Positions 8,278 to 18,038 of a stretch of DNA of 64,000 bases are shown here, piece after piece (positions within the stretch are counted from its first letter, which is position 1; every line of letters starts with the position of its first letter). Origin of the DNA: JAFGJQ01 sp964586145 (GTDB lineage: Bacteria > Planctomycetota > Phycisphaerae > UBA1845); assembly GCA_964586145.1 (NCBI GenBank), contig CAZPHH010000005.1, positions 28,817-92,816 of the forward strand, given 5' to 3'. The position numbers and the translations under genes are program-made. The notes below the pieces were generated by a model. That model was not told the origin of the DNA. It saw only the letters and a list, made by a program, of their open reading frames with translations, and did no database searches.

Positions 8278-9334
8278 AGTCCGCCACCGTCTCCACCATC
8301 GCCAGGTAGTGCGCGGGAGGGATGTAGTTCGGGATGGAGTTCCCCGAGCCGCACGCATACCCGCCGCCGGGTGCGGCGTGCTCGAGAACACGACGCGTGC
8401 GGGCGCGAATGGCGTCTTCCGGGCCCTGGGCCAGCAGGTTCATGTCGATGCCGCCCAGCGTGGCCACCGAATCCCCGAAACGGTCGAGGAACTGCTCGAC
8501 GGGTAGGATCGTGTCCTCAAAGCTGTGCTTGGCGTCAATGCCGATCTCGTGGATGAGGCACGGCAGCACGGCCTCGAGATTTCCACAACTGTGCAGCAGA
8601 AACGGCTTGCCGTGCCGGTGGGCGAGTTCCACGAACCGCCGGTACCACGGGAACACGTTTTCCTTCAGCCAGTCCGGGCTCACCAGCGTCCCGTTGCGGC
8701 TGCCCAGGTCGTCCCCGAGCCAGAGGGCACAGACCGATTCCATCTGGCCGTAGGTCTCAAACACGCTCAACAGCGTCCGGCCCACGCCGTCCAGGACGGC
8801 CGCCACCAGGTCGGGATCGTCGTAGACGGCGAACATGAAGTGCTCCAGGCCGAGGATGTCCGTCGTGAACTCCAGCACGCCGCCGCAGAAGCCAATGAGG
8901 GCCATACCGTCCGGAAGGACCGCCGTCGCCGCTTCCAGCGGCCCGAAGTCCACGTCCGTCGGGGCCGGCCAGCGGAACCGCTCCAGATCGGCCGCGGTCC
9001 GGACCACGCCCTGGTGCGGATTCTGCCACTGCCGGGCGTCCTGGGTGGCGGCCGCCTTGAGGCGGGGCACGTCGAACGGGATGGGCGCCGAAACCTTCAC
9101 CACGTCGTAGCCCATCCGATGGTGCAGCCGGACCATCGATTGCGCGACGGCCCGGGCGTGCGAGAGTTCGCCGCCGGGGCGCGGGACCGGCTCATCCAGA
9201 AGGGCGGCGGCCACGCTGCAATCGACCGCCAGCTCGATCATCGGGATCCGGCCGCGGTTCCGGCGTCCGACGGCGTCCAGGAAGGTGCGGAAGTCGGGCC
9301 GGGGCACCGGCAGGCTGTCAACGCGGGGATGCAT
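8264..9334 (-). CDS. Uroporphyrinogen decarboxylase (URO-D) superfamily protein
   Basis: Protein of 356 residues with the URO-D TIM-barrel fold. Members outside haem synthesis often transfer methyl groups to or from corrinoid proteins or thiols (MtaA/CmuA type). LLHSCGNLEAVLP near residue 250 matches the H-x-C-G-N motif, usually zinc-related, of the methyltransferase branch, and LGGIDMNLLAQG follows. The start at 9334 has GGAGGA nine bases upstream; the frame is open for 102 more codons without a better start. No corrinoid protein is encoded next to it. True HemE is unlikely because the usual N-terminal Arg motif is absent. The substrate is unknown. Confidence 0.75.
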   Translation of the reverse strand: MHPRVDSLPVPRPDFRTFLDAVGRRNRGRIPMIELAVDCSVAAALLDEPVPRPGGELSHARAVAQSMVRLHHRMGYDVVKVSAPIPFDVPRLKAAATQDARQWQNPHQGVVRTAADLERFRWPAPTDVDFGPLEAATAVLPDGMALIGFCGGVLEFTTDILGLEHFMFAVYDDPDLVAAVLDGVGRTLLSVFETYGQMESVCALWLGDDLGSRNGTLVSPDWLKENVFPWYRRFVELAHRHGKPFLLHSCGNLEAVLPCLIHEIGIDAKHSFEDTILPVEQFLDRFGDSVATLGGIDMNLLAQGPEDAIRARTRRVLEHAAPGGGYACGSGNSIPNYIPPAHYLAMVETVADFNAP

Positions 9335-9425
9335 GGGGCAGTTTCCTCCAATCTCCGATACCGAGGAGACGCCATTGTATCCCGGCGCCGCGATGGCGAA
9401 CAGCAGCGGAACGCTCACCCGTTCG

Positions 9426-10025
9426 CTACGGAGCAGGACGAGGCGGCCGGCCCTTGATGCGCTTGGCCAGCTTCTCGATAGGGCCGATCTGCCTCGGAGA
9501 TCGGTTTGCGTGCGGGAAGAGGATGTCGGGTCGTTCAAGCCCGAGAAACGAAGCCAGCGCATCCCAATCGTCGCCTTCCTCCCAGCAGACCTCCAGCAGA
9601 TCATCCGGTCGCCCGCAGAAGTGAGATCGCACGGCTTCAAGGTGCTTTTCGTAGAACTCGATGTGTTCTTCCGGATGCCCCTGGGGCATTTCCCAGCCGT
9701 AGATGTGCTTACGGAAGTCGGTCGGACCGGTCCGCTTCGAATGCTTGCAGAGGCTGGTGTACCAGGTCTGGGCGTCCCTGCGCCGGGTCAGAATGAACTT
9801 TGTTCCCGGAAACCGCTCGTCAATTTCCCGAAAGATTAGCGGCCAGGGCCAGTCCTCGAAGCTGTCGTACCGGCCCACCCACTCCAGGAGTTCGTCGTAC
9901 TTGTGCAGCCGCCACAACTCGAACGCCTCGTGGCTGTAGCTGATGTGGTTGAAGCCCCAGTGCTGGAGACACACGCCCAGCGTTGTGGTTCCCGTCTTGT
10001 TTAGACCCACACCAACCACTTTCAT
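9426..10025 (-). CDS. Sulfotransferase family protein (PAPS-dependent)
   Basis: Protein of 199 residues that would transfer sulfate from PAPS to a hydroxyl or amine group of a glycan or small molecule. GLNKTGTTTLG at residues 6-16 is the 5'-phosphosulfate-binding loop, and FILTRRRDAQTWYTSL near residue 80 fits the 3'-phosphate-binding segment. The start at 10025 is supported by GGGAG upstream; earlier in-frame starts lie in a low-quality extension. There is no signal peptide. A cysC gene that could supply PAPS lies at 46987. The acceptor is unknown. Confidence 0.75.
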   Translation of the reverse strand: MKVVGVGLNKTGTTTLGVCLQHWGFNHISYSHEAFELWRLHKYDELLEWVGRYDSFEDWPWPLIFREIDERFPGTKFILTRRRDAQTWYTSLCKHSKRTGPTDFRKHIYGWEMPQGHPEEHIEFYEKHLEAVRSHFCGRPDDLLEVCWEEGDDWDALASFLGLERPDILFPHANRSPRQIGPIEKLAKRIKGRPPRPAP

Positions 10026-10330
10026 CGTGAGAACTCCCACCCGGGGCGTGCCGAGCCGATCACCGTCGTGCGCATACGATTCACCCAGTTGTTGCTCATG
10101 GTAGCCCGCCCCGCCCGGCGCGGCAACCGACGAGACCGGCTGGTGTACTGCCGTTCGACACGGCATCTGGGTGGCGCCTTCGCGTTTCCGTGACTTGGTT
10201 ATAATCTGCAACTGCTCGTCCGGTTCGCTCCCCCCAGTCGACGGACTGTCCGGGGTCGGGCAGAATGTGGGCACACGGAGTGAAGGGGCGACAGGTCGGC
10301 GGAGCGGCTCCATCGGGAAGGATCAGATCG
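10026..10330 (+). other. Intergenic region between divergent genes, one -10 box
   Basis: This 305-bp stretch separates the divergent sulfotransferase and alpha/beta-hydrolase genes. The only recognisable element is a consensus TATAAT at 10200-10205, pointing toward the hydrolase gene about 125 bp downstream, without a convincing -35 box at normal spacing. No RNA gene or additional coding sequence is seen. Confidence 0.4.
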
Positions 10331-11230
10331 ATGCGGAATCGCAGGGCGTCCTGGGCGATGGTGTGGGTTGGCGCGTTGGTCGGCTGTTCGGCGGATCCGG
10401 GCGTGCTGCGGGTGGGCGCGTATGCCGTACGCGAGGAGCGGGGGGCGCGGCAGACCCCCACCGGCGACCGGGTGGAGTACACGCTCTTTGTGCCGCAACC
10501 GACGGAGGGTATGCCCGGTCCGCCGCGGCCGGCGGTGGTGCTGATGCACGGGTTCGCGCGGGACAAGGGGTTCCACAAGTACAACGCCGTGCATCTGGCC
10601 TCGCGGGGGTTCGTGGTGCTGACGCCCGACGGGGTGAGCCTGCTGAGCGGTGAGACGGGGCAACGGCGGAACATCTCGAATGCTGTGGACCACGTGCGTT
10701 GGCTGCAGCAGCGAAGCGAGACGCCCGGGGATTCCCTGTTCGAGCGTGTCGACGTGGCGCGGATCGGCCTGGCCGGACACAGCGCGGGGGGCGCCATCGT
10801 GTTTGAAGCGGCCATCGATGGCGAGAACCTGGACTTCCCCGTTCAGGCGGTGTGCCTGCTGGACGCCGTCCCGTGGAGTCGCACCCTGAACCGGGCCGCA
10901 GAGTTTCCGGCCATTGCCCTGGCGAGCTTCCGGTCCGAGCCGTCTTCGTGCAACGCGGATGGCAAGGTTCGGGATCTGCTGGCCCTGCTGCCGGCGGTCG
11001 TGGAGGACATCCGCATCGTCGGCGCGTCTCACTGCTCGCCGGAAAACCCGAGCGATTCGCTGTGCCCGCTCGCATGCGGGGGGGATGACCGGCAGGCCCG
11101 CGAGCTGTACCAGCGGCTGATGTACCTGTTTCTGCGCGATGCGTTGGGAGCGGAACGGTTCGAGGGAGACAGCGAATCGTTCGAGGCCGCGCTGGACGAG
11201 CTGGCGGCGGAGGGCCGGATCGCGCGGTAA
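10331..11230 (+). CDS. Alpha/beta-hydrolase lipoprotein (dienelactone hydrolase/chlorophyllase-like)
   Basis: Predicted outer-surface or periplasmic lipoprotein of 299 residues that would hydrolyse an ester. The N-terminus RNRRASWAMVWVGALVGC ends in a lipobox (LVGC), so the mature protein would start at Cys18. AVVLMHGFARDKG forms the oxyanion-hole strand, GHSAGG is the nucleophile elbow, and the His near SHCSPENP completes the triad. The spacing resembles chlorophyllase and polyester-hydrolase relatives. Two further Cys residues near the His could form a disulfide. The start at 10331 has GGAAGG nine bases upstream; an earlier in-frame ATG at 10265 would place the signal peptide internally. 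Confidence 0.75.
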   Translation: MRNRRASWAMVWVGALVGCSADPGVLRVGAYAVREERGARQTPTGDRVEYTLFVPQPTEGMPGPPRPAVVLMHGFARDKGFHKYNAVHLASRGFVVLTPDGVSLLSGETGQRRNISNAVDHVRWLQQRSETPGDSLFERVDVARIGLAGHSAGGAIVFEAAIDGENLDFPVQAVCLLDAVPWSRTLNRAAEFPAIALASFRSEPSSCNADGKVRDLLALLPAVVEDIRIVGASHCSPENPSDSLCPLACGGDDRQARELYQRLMYLFLRDALGAERFEGDSESFEAALDELAAEGRIAR

Positions 11231-11240
11231 CCGCAGACCC

Positions 11241-11257
11241 GGCCCGCGGGGCGGGCC
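11241..11257. terminator. GC-rich hairpin between convergent genes
   Basis: A perfect 7-bp stem GGCCCGC/GCGGGCC with a GGG loop fills the 27-bp gap between the hydrolase and the activase, which end toward each other. It lacks a T-tract on either strand, so a terminator role is inferred from position only. Confidence 0.4.
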
Positions 11258-14200
11258 CTACGCGTGGACCACCGGGCGGGGGCGGTCGGCGCCGTGGGCT
11301 TTGGCTCGTCGGTAGGCGTCGGCCTGCATGACGAAGGCCTCCAGCCGGGTGTCCAGGGTCGGGTCGGCCTGGCCGTCGTAGGCGATGGAGATGGCCGGGA
11401 TGCCCTGGTGGTCCTCGCCGAGCATCTTCATCAGGCCGGCCACGATGGTGGAGGGCATGCAGGTGAACGGCATGACGTTGATCAGGCCGTCGCAGCCGTG
11501 CTCAGCGTACTCGACCATTTTTCCCATGCTGAGGCATGCCTCGCCCTCAAAGCTGTGGTGAATGTACGGCTCGGCCAGCTTCAGTACGTCCACCACGTTG
11601 GGCTCCACGGCGTTCGACAGGAACGACCGATACTGCCGGGTGATGCGGCGTTCGATCCGCTTCTGCACGTGGTTGGTCAGCTTGTTGGAAATCCACAGCC
11701 GCAGCGAGCGCTCCCGCCAGGAGGTGCGGTTGCGGGTGAAGTTCGTGTAGTACATCCACTCGCTGATGGAGGCCAGATCCACCTCCGCTCCCAGCCGCTC
11801 CAGTTGCCGGACCAGGTCGCGATTGCTGAACGTGTGGGTGCGCACGTAAATCTCGCCGACGATGCCGATGCGCGGCTTCGGCAGGGATCGATCCACCTCG
11901 ATCGCCCGGAATATCTCGGCCATGCCGTCGATCAGGAGATAAATCTCCTCTTCCGGCGGGTTGCTCTCGATCCGCCGGCACAGCCCGTCGCGGGCCCGTT
12001 CGTAGATGCGGTCCGTTTCGCCTTCCACCACCTCGTAGGGCCGAATGTGCAGCAGGGCCTTGGTGAAGGTGTCAATGGCGCTGATGGCGATCCAGGCCAG
12101 CCGCGTCGGGTCCTGGGCGAACTGGCTGAAGTCGCGATAGAACTGCTTGTCCTGGTTCGGCGCGATCACCGGGATATCCGGCAGGCCGGCCTCGTTCAAG
12201 AGGATCTTGTGGAAGCAGTTGTACTGCCCGAATCGGCACGGACCGCTGCCGCCGGGCATGAAGAACGCGGCACGGTTCGGATCGAAACCCCTCTCCCGGC
12301 ACTTCAGCAGCATGTCGCCGGTGGTCACGATGCAGGGCAGGCATTCCTTGCCCGTGGTGTGCCGCCGACCAAGCTCCAGCGACTCGTCCGTTGCCAGCGG
12401 AAGCACCTCCGCCGGCTGGCCGCACGCGCGGAAGGCCGCCACCAGCCCGTAGGCCGCATCGCTCATCCACGGCACGTAGATGGTCCGCTGGTCGCAGGCG
12501 ACCGGCTTGTGCTCGTAAAGTGTGGGGGCGGAGCCGCCGGCCGCCGTTCTCGCGTTGGCCAGGCTTTCCAGGAACGCCTCCAATCGCGTCACCACGCCGG
12601 CGTCCGCCGAATGCTCGTCGATCTCCAGCACCAGGCTCGGCCGGTCCGCCATGATCCGCTTGAAATAGCTCAGCAGGAACGAGTCCGGGCCGCAACTGAA
12701 GTTCGAGAGGAACACCGCGTTCAGGCCGGGGTTTCGCCGCACGATGCGGGCCGCCCGCAAAATGCGCTGCCCGTACTTCCAGTACATGTTCGAGAAGACG
12801 TGGTCGTTGCCCACGTCCTCGCCGAGCAGATCGAGGAAGTCCATGGGCACCGGCAGCACGCCCAGCTTGCGAAGCTTGTTCGGCAGGTCCAGCGACACGC
12901 CCGGGTCGCAGCCGTTGTACGGCCGGGAGATGATTACCACCGCCCGCTGCCCGGCCGGCCGGTCGGCCAGCGCCTGCCGGCCCCGGGCGATGCAGTCCTT
13001 TTCAAACGCCCGCTGCGCGGCGTCGGCCGCGGTGATCGCATCGCGAAGCTGCCGGCCGCTGACGCCGAACTCCCTGCAGAGCGGCTCGAGCGAGGCCCGC
13101 AGCACCGCCTCCCCGTCGCCGAAGCGCACGGGCAGCTTGAGCATCTTGACGCCCTTGCGCTCCGGCTCCACCGCCACCGACACCTGGTACGGAATCGCCT
13201 GCACGTACGGGCAGAGCTGGTTGCGGTCGGTGGCCGGATCGTCCTGCCACATGCTCAGGACGCTGGGCATCCAGATGTAGTCGACGCCCTTGTCGATCAG
13301 CTCGAGCACGTGCCCGTGGGCAACCTTCACGGGGAAACACGGCGTGGACTGGACGGCCTCCACGCCACGGCGGATGACCTTCTTCGTGCTGGCCCCGCTG
13401 AGGACGACGTTCAGGCCCAATCGGCCAAGCAGCGTGCCCCAGAACGGCAGCAACTGGTGGTTGCTCAGGGCGAGCGGAATGCCGACGGTCGGGGCGCCGG
13501 AGCGCGGCGACTCGGGCAGGTTCGCATGCTTCTTCAGCAGGCGGAACCGCTCGTTGAACAGGTTCGGGATCGTGTCATTCTCGGCGGCGTTCCGGTTCAC
13601 TTCGTAGCGGTCGCATTTGGCGCCGTAATACAGCGGCTCGCGGCCGGGGATGGTGACTTCGTTGATCGCGCAGGCGTTGCTGCAGTGCTCGCACTCGAAG
13701 GAGCGGATGTGGTAATCCACGGTGGAGACGTCGAAGCCGCGGAAGTTGGACCCCGTCCGGCCGTGCTCCTCCTGGTACTTGCGGGCCAGGGCCGCGGCCC
13801 CGATGGAGCCGGTCACCTCGTGGTGCGGGGGCACGGTGACGGGCTTCCCGGTCACCGCCTCGAACGCGGCCACCACGCCCTTGTTGAAGGCCGTTCCGCC
13901 CTGGAAGAAGACGTGCTCGCCGATCTGCCGCCGGCCGACCACGCGATTGATGTAGTTGCTGACGATGGAGTAGGCCAGGCCCGCCACCAGGTCTTCCGTC
14001 CGGGCTCCCCGCTGCTGACAGCTCAGCAGGTCCGACTCCATGAACACCGTGCAGCGCTCGCCCAGCCGCACCGGGCCGGTACTGCCCAGCGCCATCTCGG
14101 AAAACTGGCTTTCGATATTGATGTCCAGCCGCTCGGCCTGCTCCTCGATGAAGCTGCCGGTGCCCGCGGCGCAGGCGTGGTTCATCTCGAAATCCACGAC

Positions 14201-15562
14201 CACGCCGTTGGAGAGGCTGATGTACTTGGAATCCTGCCCGCCGATCTCGAAGACGGTATCGACGTTCGGGTCGATCAGGGCCGCGGCGTGGGCCTGGGCC
14301 GTGATCTCGTTGACGACCAGGTCGGCCCCGACGAAATCGCCCGTCAGGTATCGCCCGGAGCCGGTGGTGGCCGCCCCGAGGATGCGGACTCGATCGGGCA
14401 ACTGCTCGCCCACCAGGCGCAGGCAGCGGCGTACGGCCTCCAGCGGGCGGCCCTCGGTCATGAGATACGATTTGGCGAGCACGCGGTTGTTTCGATCGAT
14501 GACGGCGATCTTCGTGCTGATGGAGCCGATGTCCAGGCCGAGGTAGGCGTCGATCGGGTCGCCGTTGCACTGCTCTCGCAGAATCTCATCCAGCCAGATG
14601 CGGTTGTCCGGGTAGCCCCGTTCCGGCCGGTGGAGCGGCTTGAGCCGGTAGCCGACCGCCTGCTCCTCAATCGCGTAGGAATGCAGAATGTCGGACGCGT
14701 TGTGGGGAAGCGGGACGGCCCCGCCGTTGCGAAGCGTGAGAAGAACGGCGCCGTAGGCGCCGGTCACCGCGTGCTCCGGCGGGACAATCAGGCCGCCCTC
14801 GGGCAACTCAAAGACCATCTCAAACGCCCGCACCACGGCCGCGTTCGAGGCCACACCGCCGCAGAAGGCGATGGGCCGGTCCACGTCCCGGCCCCGGGCC
14901 AGGTTGCTCTTGAGGTTCCGCGCCAGCCCCACGCAGAGGCCCATGAGAATGTCGTAGTCGGGCGTGGCCTTCTGCTGGAGATGGATCATGTCGCTCTTGG
15001 CGAACACGCTGCACCGGCCGGCCACGGTCGGCGGATTCGTGCTCTTGAGGGCCAGGGCGGCGAATTCGTCCTCCACGCGAATGCGCATGCGCGAGGCCTG
15101 CTGGTCGAGGAAGCTCCCCGTGCCGGCCGCGCAGTTGGTGTTCATGGTGAAATCGCGCAGCGGCTGCTCGCGACCGTCCCCTTCCGGCAGGAACAGCAGC
15201 TTGCTGTCCTGGCCGCCCATTTCGATAAGAGTCCGAACTTCGGGCCGCAGCCGCTTGACGGCCACGGCCTGGCACATCACTTCGTTGACGGACGGGATGC
15301 CCAGCAGCTCGCACAGCAGCCGGCCCACGGAGCCGGTCCCGACGGCCAGGTCAAACGACGCTCCGGCGTGGCGGGCCAGCATGGCGTCCACGTCCCGAGC
15401 GACGCACTGAATCGGCTTGCCGAGCGTGCGCGTGTAGGAGTGATCGAGAAGGTCCCCCTCGAAATCCGTCACGACGATCTTGCAGGCGATCGACCCGACG
15501 TCGATGCCCAGGCACAGTCGCCGCCGGTCTTCGAAGGGCCGAGAATGGGATTGGTCACGCAT
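11258..15562 (-). CDS. Acyl-CoA dehydratase activase, tandem BadF/HgdC ATPase domains plus DUF2229
   Basis: Giant protein of 1434 residues from the 2-hydroxyacyl-CoA dehydratase activase/benzoyl-CoA reductase family, which uses ATP to push an electron onto an iron-sulfur enzyme. Domain order: first ASKHA ATPase at about 15-290 (GIDVGS); second ATPase at about 338-600 (GLDIGS); a Cys-rich link near 624 (CEHCSNAC); DUF2229 at about 690-900; and an HgdB-like region to about 1380. Both ATPase halves keep the cluster-binding cysteines of HgdC, in NCAAGTGSF and GRCSVF, then ACAAGTGSF and GERCTVF. The length fits the large fused members. No dehydratase subunits are adjacent. The first in-frame ATG is at 15637; 15562 is preferred because it lies close to the first domain. 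Such proteins are typical of anaerobes. Confidence 0.85.
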   Translation of the reverse strand: MRDQSHSRPFEDRRRLCLGIDVGSIACKIVVTDFEGDLLDHSYTRTLGKPIQCVARDVDAMLARHAGASFDLAVGTGSVGRLLCELLGIPSVNEVMCQAVAVKRLRPEVRTLIEMGGQDSKLLFLPEGDGREQPLRDFTMNTNCAAGTGSFLDQQASRMRIRVEDEFAALALKSTNPPTVAGRCSVFAKSDMIHLQQKATPDYDILMGLCVGLARNLKSNLARGRDVDRPIAFCGGVASNAAVVRAFEMVFELPEGGLIVPPEHAVTGAYGAVLLTLRNGGAVPLPHNASDILHSYAIEEQAVGYRLKPLHRPERGYPDNRIWLDEILREQCNGDPIDAYLGLDIGSISTKIAVIDRNNRVLAKSYLMTEGRPLEAVRRCLRLVGEQLPDRVRILGAATTGSGRYLTGDFVGADLVVNEITAQAHAAALIDPNVDTVFEIGGQDSKYISLSNGVVVDFEMNHACAAGTGSFIEEQAERLDINIESQFSEMALGSTGPVRLGERCTVFMESDLLSCQQRGARTEDLVAGLAYSIVSNYINRVVGRRQIGEHVFFQGGTAFNKGVVAAFEAVTGKPVTVPPHHEVTGSIGAAALARKYQEEHGRTGSNFRGFDVSTVDYHIRSFECEHCSNACAINEVTIPGREPLYYGAKCDRYEVNRNAAENDTIPNLFNERFRLLKKHANLPESPRSGAPTVGIPLALSNHQLLPFWGTLLGRLGLNVVLSGASTKKVIRRGVEAVQSTPCFPVKVAHGHVLELIDKGVDYIWMPSVLSMWQDDPATDRNQLCPYVQAIPYQVSVAVEPERKGVKMLKLPVRFGDGEAVLRASLEPLCREFGVSGRQLRDAITAADAAQRAFEKDCIARGRQALADRPAGQRAVVIISRPYNGCDPGVSLDLPNKLRKLGVLPVPMDFLDLLGEDVGNDHVFSNMYWKYGQRILRAARIVRRNPGLNAVFLSNFSCGPDSFLLSYFKRIMADRPSLVLEIDEHSADAGVVTRLEAFLESLANARTAAGGSAPTLYEHKPVACDQRTIYVPWMSDAAYGLVAAFRACGQPAEVLPLATDESLELGRRHTTGKECLPCIVTTGDMLLKCRERGFDPNRAAFFMPGGSGPCRFGQYNCFHKILLNEAGLPDIPVIAPNQDKQFYRDFSQFAQDPTRLAWIAISAIDTFTKALLHIRPYEVVEGETDRIYERARDGLCRRIESNPPEEEIYLLIDGMAEIFRAIEVDRSLPKPRIGIVGEIYVRTHTFSNRDLVRQLERLGAEVDLASISEWMYYTNFTRNRTSWRERSLRLWISNKLTNHVQKRIERRITRQYRSFLSNAVEPNVVDVLKLAEPYIHHSFEGEACLSMGKMVEYAEHGCDGLINVMPFTCMPSTIVAGLMKMLGEDHQGIPAISIAYDGQADPTLDTRLEAFVMQADAYRRAKAHGADRPRPVVHA

Positions 15563-15845
15563 CGCGACTGTCTCGTCCTTGTTTCTCGAAGATTCGTCCG
15601 TCGTCCGCAGCGAGGCTTCCAGGCCGATCCGCGCCACCCTCGCTCGCTACGGCCCGGCCGGATTCCGAGCCCGGCCGAGTCGTTCCTTGCCCGCCGCCAT
15701 GAACCGCGGCGAGCTGCCCGAACACGGACTACGTTACCGTCCATCCCGCGGCCCTGTCAACGCGGAAGCGATCGGTCCGCAACGGCGAAGCCCGCGGCTA
15801 TGTGTCGCAACCGCAACGGGTTGAACACACACGGACATCAGACTG

Positions 15846-16463
15846 TCAGCCCTTGTAGAGTCTGTGCCGGTCCATGTACGCCGCGACGGACGCCGGAACG
15901 AGATACGACACCGACCGACCGGCGCGGACCCGGGCCCGAATGTCCGTCGACGAAATGTCGATCCGCGGCGTGGGCAGTACGTGCGCTTCGATCCGGGCCA
16001 GCCGATCCGGCCCGACCGCCGCCTCCAGCGCCGACAGGTCCGGCCGCTCCCAGCCCGGGCGCACCGCGGTCAGAAGGTCACAGGCGTCCGCCAGATCGGC
16101 GACCTGGTACCACGTGTGGAGCTCGGCCAGCGAGTCGGCGCCAATGATCCAGGCCAGCCGGACGCCCGGGCCCATCTGTTGCTGGAAGTGAGCCACGGTT
16201 TGGACCGTGTACGTCGGCCCCGTACGCGTCAGGTCGTGGTCGCTCCTATCGAAGAGCGGCTCACCCTGGATCGCGAGCCGGACCATCTCGGCCCGGTGGT
16301 GCGGCGCGGTGAGGGCCTCGGCCTGCTTGTGCGGCGGCGTGGCGGAGGGCAGCAGAATGACCCGGTGCAGCCCGACCTGCTCCGCCACGGCGCGGGCGAT
16401 GATGAGGTGCCCGTGGTGGATCGGATCGAAGCTGCCTCCGAACAGTCCGACGGAGTCCGTCAT
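15846..16463 (-). CDS. nadD: Nicotinate-nucleotide adenylyltransferase
   Basis: NadD converts nicotinate mononucleotide and ATP to deamido-NAD in NAD synthesis. GLFGGSFDPIHHGHL at residues 6-20 contains the nucleotidyltransferase (H/T)xGH motif, PPHKQ follows, and the C-terminal ISSTDIRARV is the second signature. Length of 205 residues is normal. The ATG at 16463 is chosen over one five codons upstream because it sits next to the first beta-strand. Neighbours are unrelated. In many genomes nadD is near rsfS or obg; neither is here. Confidence 0.92.
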   Translation of the reverse strand: MTDSVGLFGGSFDPIHHGHLIIARAVAEQVGLHRVILLPSATPPHKQAEALTAPHHRAEMVRLAIQGEPLFDRSDHDLTRTGPTYTVQTVAHFQQQMGPGVRLAWIIGADSLAELHTWYQVADLADACDLLTAVRPGWERPDLSALEAAVGPDRLARIEAHVLPTPRIDISSTDIRARVRAGRSVSYLVPASVAAYMDRHRLYKG

Positions 16464-16533
16464 TCTGAAGCCGCCCAAACGGTTCGCGCCCCACGCGTAT
16501 TCTCACGACCACACGAACGCACTGCCTTGCTCC

Positions 16534-16577
16534 TACAGCCCACAGCCTACAGCCTGTAGCCTACAGCCCCACAGCCC
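16534..16577. repeat. Imperfect heptamer repeat (TACAGCC)
   Basis: Six degenerate copies of a TACAGCC-like heptamer (TACAGCC, CACAGCC, TACAGCC, TGTAGCC, TACAGCC, CACAGCC) fill most of the gap between nadD and the GH172 gene. It may be simple slippage; no function is evident. Confidence 0.6.
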
Positions 16578-16581
16578 CTCC

Positions 16582-17811
16582 TCACGATCGTCGCTTCTTC
16601 TTCGCCGATGCAGGCTTCTTCGATCGACTCGGCTTCCCGGACGCCGCAGACGACGCCTGCGCCCTGCGGATCCTCTCCGCATCAAACTCGGGTTCGGTCG
16701 GACGGGGCAGCCGAGCCTCCATGGGAGGAATCGGCGTACCGCCGCGCGTGGGGTGTCGAAGGTAGTAGTACGCGGTCGAGCTGCAGTCGTTGGTCAGCTT
16801 GTTGGCATGGCCGTGCTCGATGCCGGCCACGACGCTCTTGCGGAACCGGATCGGGTCCTCGATGTAGTACCGGTAGACCGTCTGCTTGCCCTTCCAGGGC
16901 CACTCCTTCGTGCCGTTGTACAGGATCACGCCGTGATACGGTGCGTTGTACTCCTGCTGCGGACAGAAGGCGCAGTTGAACCAGTCCTCCGTGCCCGTGC
17001 CGTGCAGCGACGGCGGCCACGACTCGCCGTCGATGAAGACCATGTCGTCCCCTTCGCCGTACCAGTCGTTGATCTGGCGGGCGAACACGTCCACGTCCAG
17101 GTGGGCGCCGCACCAGATGCCGTCGCCCTCGGCCTCCAGAAACACGTAGTTGTCCTTGCCCGTCCTGTTGAGCGAACGCGGGTCCTTGCCGTGCCAGAAG
17201 AGGTCCATGTTGCCGTCCGGGCCGCCTTTGATCCGGCCATACTCCTCACCCCAGCCCTGCGTCGGGTTCTCGCGCCGCCACTGGACGTGGAAGTACGCGA
17301 TGTCGTCCTGCCGGGCCGGATACAGCTCGTAATCAATGTAGAAGTAGACGCCGATCGGCTTCTCCGACTCGTTGACCACCTCGATGCGGGCCTTCTTGTT
17401 GAAGGGCATCGGCCACCACGAGTTCCAGGCCCGGCCCTCCTGCGGGCTCATCTGCAGCGGCGCGGAAACGAAGTTGCGGTACAGGGCGTGGCCCAGACCG
17501 AAGAAATCGCCCACCGGGCATTCCACGCTCGGCTCGCGGCTGCCCTCCCAGAACATTCGGAGGACCACCTTGCGCGGCATGAACGTCGGCTCACCTTCCG
17601 GACCGCCGATGGTCATCCAGATGTGCTTGATGCAGCCGGGCCCGTCCAGTGTGGCCAGGTCCCGAGCCGCTCCGGCCTGGATGTCGTACCAGTCGTGGTT
17701 GCCGCCGGTGGTGTCGAAGCTGCTCGCCCGCTTGCTTCGATAGTCCCGCAGGCGGGGCAATCCACTCAACACGCCCGCCCCGAACCCTGCACACACGCGT
17801 CCTGACCCCAT
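16582..17811 (-). CDS. GH172 (DUF2961) glycoside hydrolase-like protein
   Basis: Protein of 409 residues of the DUF2961 family, now GH172, whose characterised members act on difructose anhydrides or release alpha-arabinofuranose or fructofuranose units. Typical features are HIWMTI near residue 50, the FFGLGH segment, ENPTQGWGEEYG, and the region FIDGESWPPSLHGTGTEDWF, where acidic residues of the active site are expected. The C-terminal 30 residues are a Lys/Arg/Ser tail. The start at 17811 has GGAG nine bases upstream. The N-terminus is weakly hydrophobic and not a convincing signal peptide. It is divergent to the PepF gene. The natural substrate is unknown. Confidence 0.8.
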   Translation of the reverse strand: MGSGRVCAGFGAGVLSGLPRLRDYRSKRASSFDTTGGNHDWYDIQAGAARDLATLDGPGCIKHIWMTIGGPEGEPTFMPRKVVLRMFWEGSREPSVECPVGDFFGLGHALYRNFVSAPLQMSPQEGRAWNSWWPMPFNKKARIEVVNESEKPIGVYFYIDYELYPARQDDIAYFHVQWRRENPTQGWGEEYGRIKGGPDGNMDLFWHGKDPRSLNRTGKDNYVFLEAEGDGIWCGAHLDVDVFARQINDWYGEGDDMVFIDGESWPPSLHGTGTEDWFNCAFCPQQEYNAPYHGVILYNGTKEWPWKGKQTVYRYYIEDPIRFRKSVVAGIEHGHANKLTNDCSSTAYYYLRHPTRGGTPIPPMEARLPRPTEPEFDAERIRRAQASSAASGKPSRSKKPASAKKKRRS

Positions 17812-18038
17812 TGATGGTCTCCACCTTGTCAGAATGTGTCGGCCCGGTGTCCGGTCGTCCGTACGATCGGCTGCGGCCGGGCGAGTATCGTACTCGGTGC
17901 GGCGGCGGCTGTACAACGATACGGGGTTGCCCGCGGACAGCCCGGTCGATACGCTGGACGATCTTTCGGCAGTCCGGCGGCTGAACGGCGGGACGGCCAC
18001 CGGGGCCGGCATCCGGTATCCCGTCACGAGGACAGGCC

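Noticed and set aside
11264..16147. A 1627-codon open frame on the plus strand
   Set aside because: It lies antisense to the activase and nadD, both clearly real. GC-rich codon bias makes the opposite frame open; the translation has no domains.
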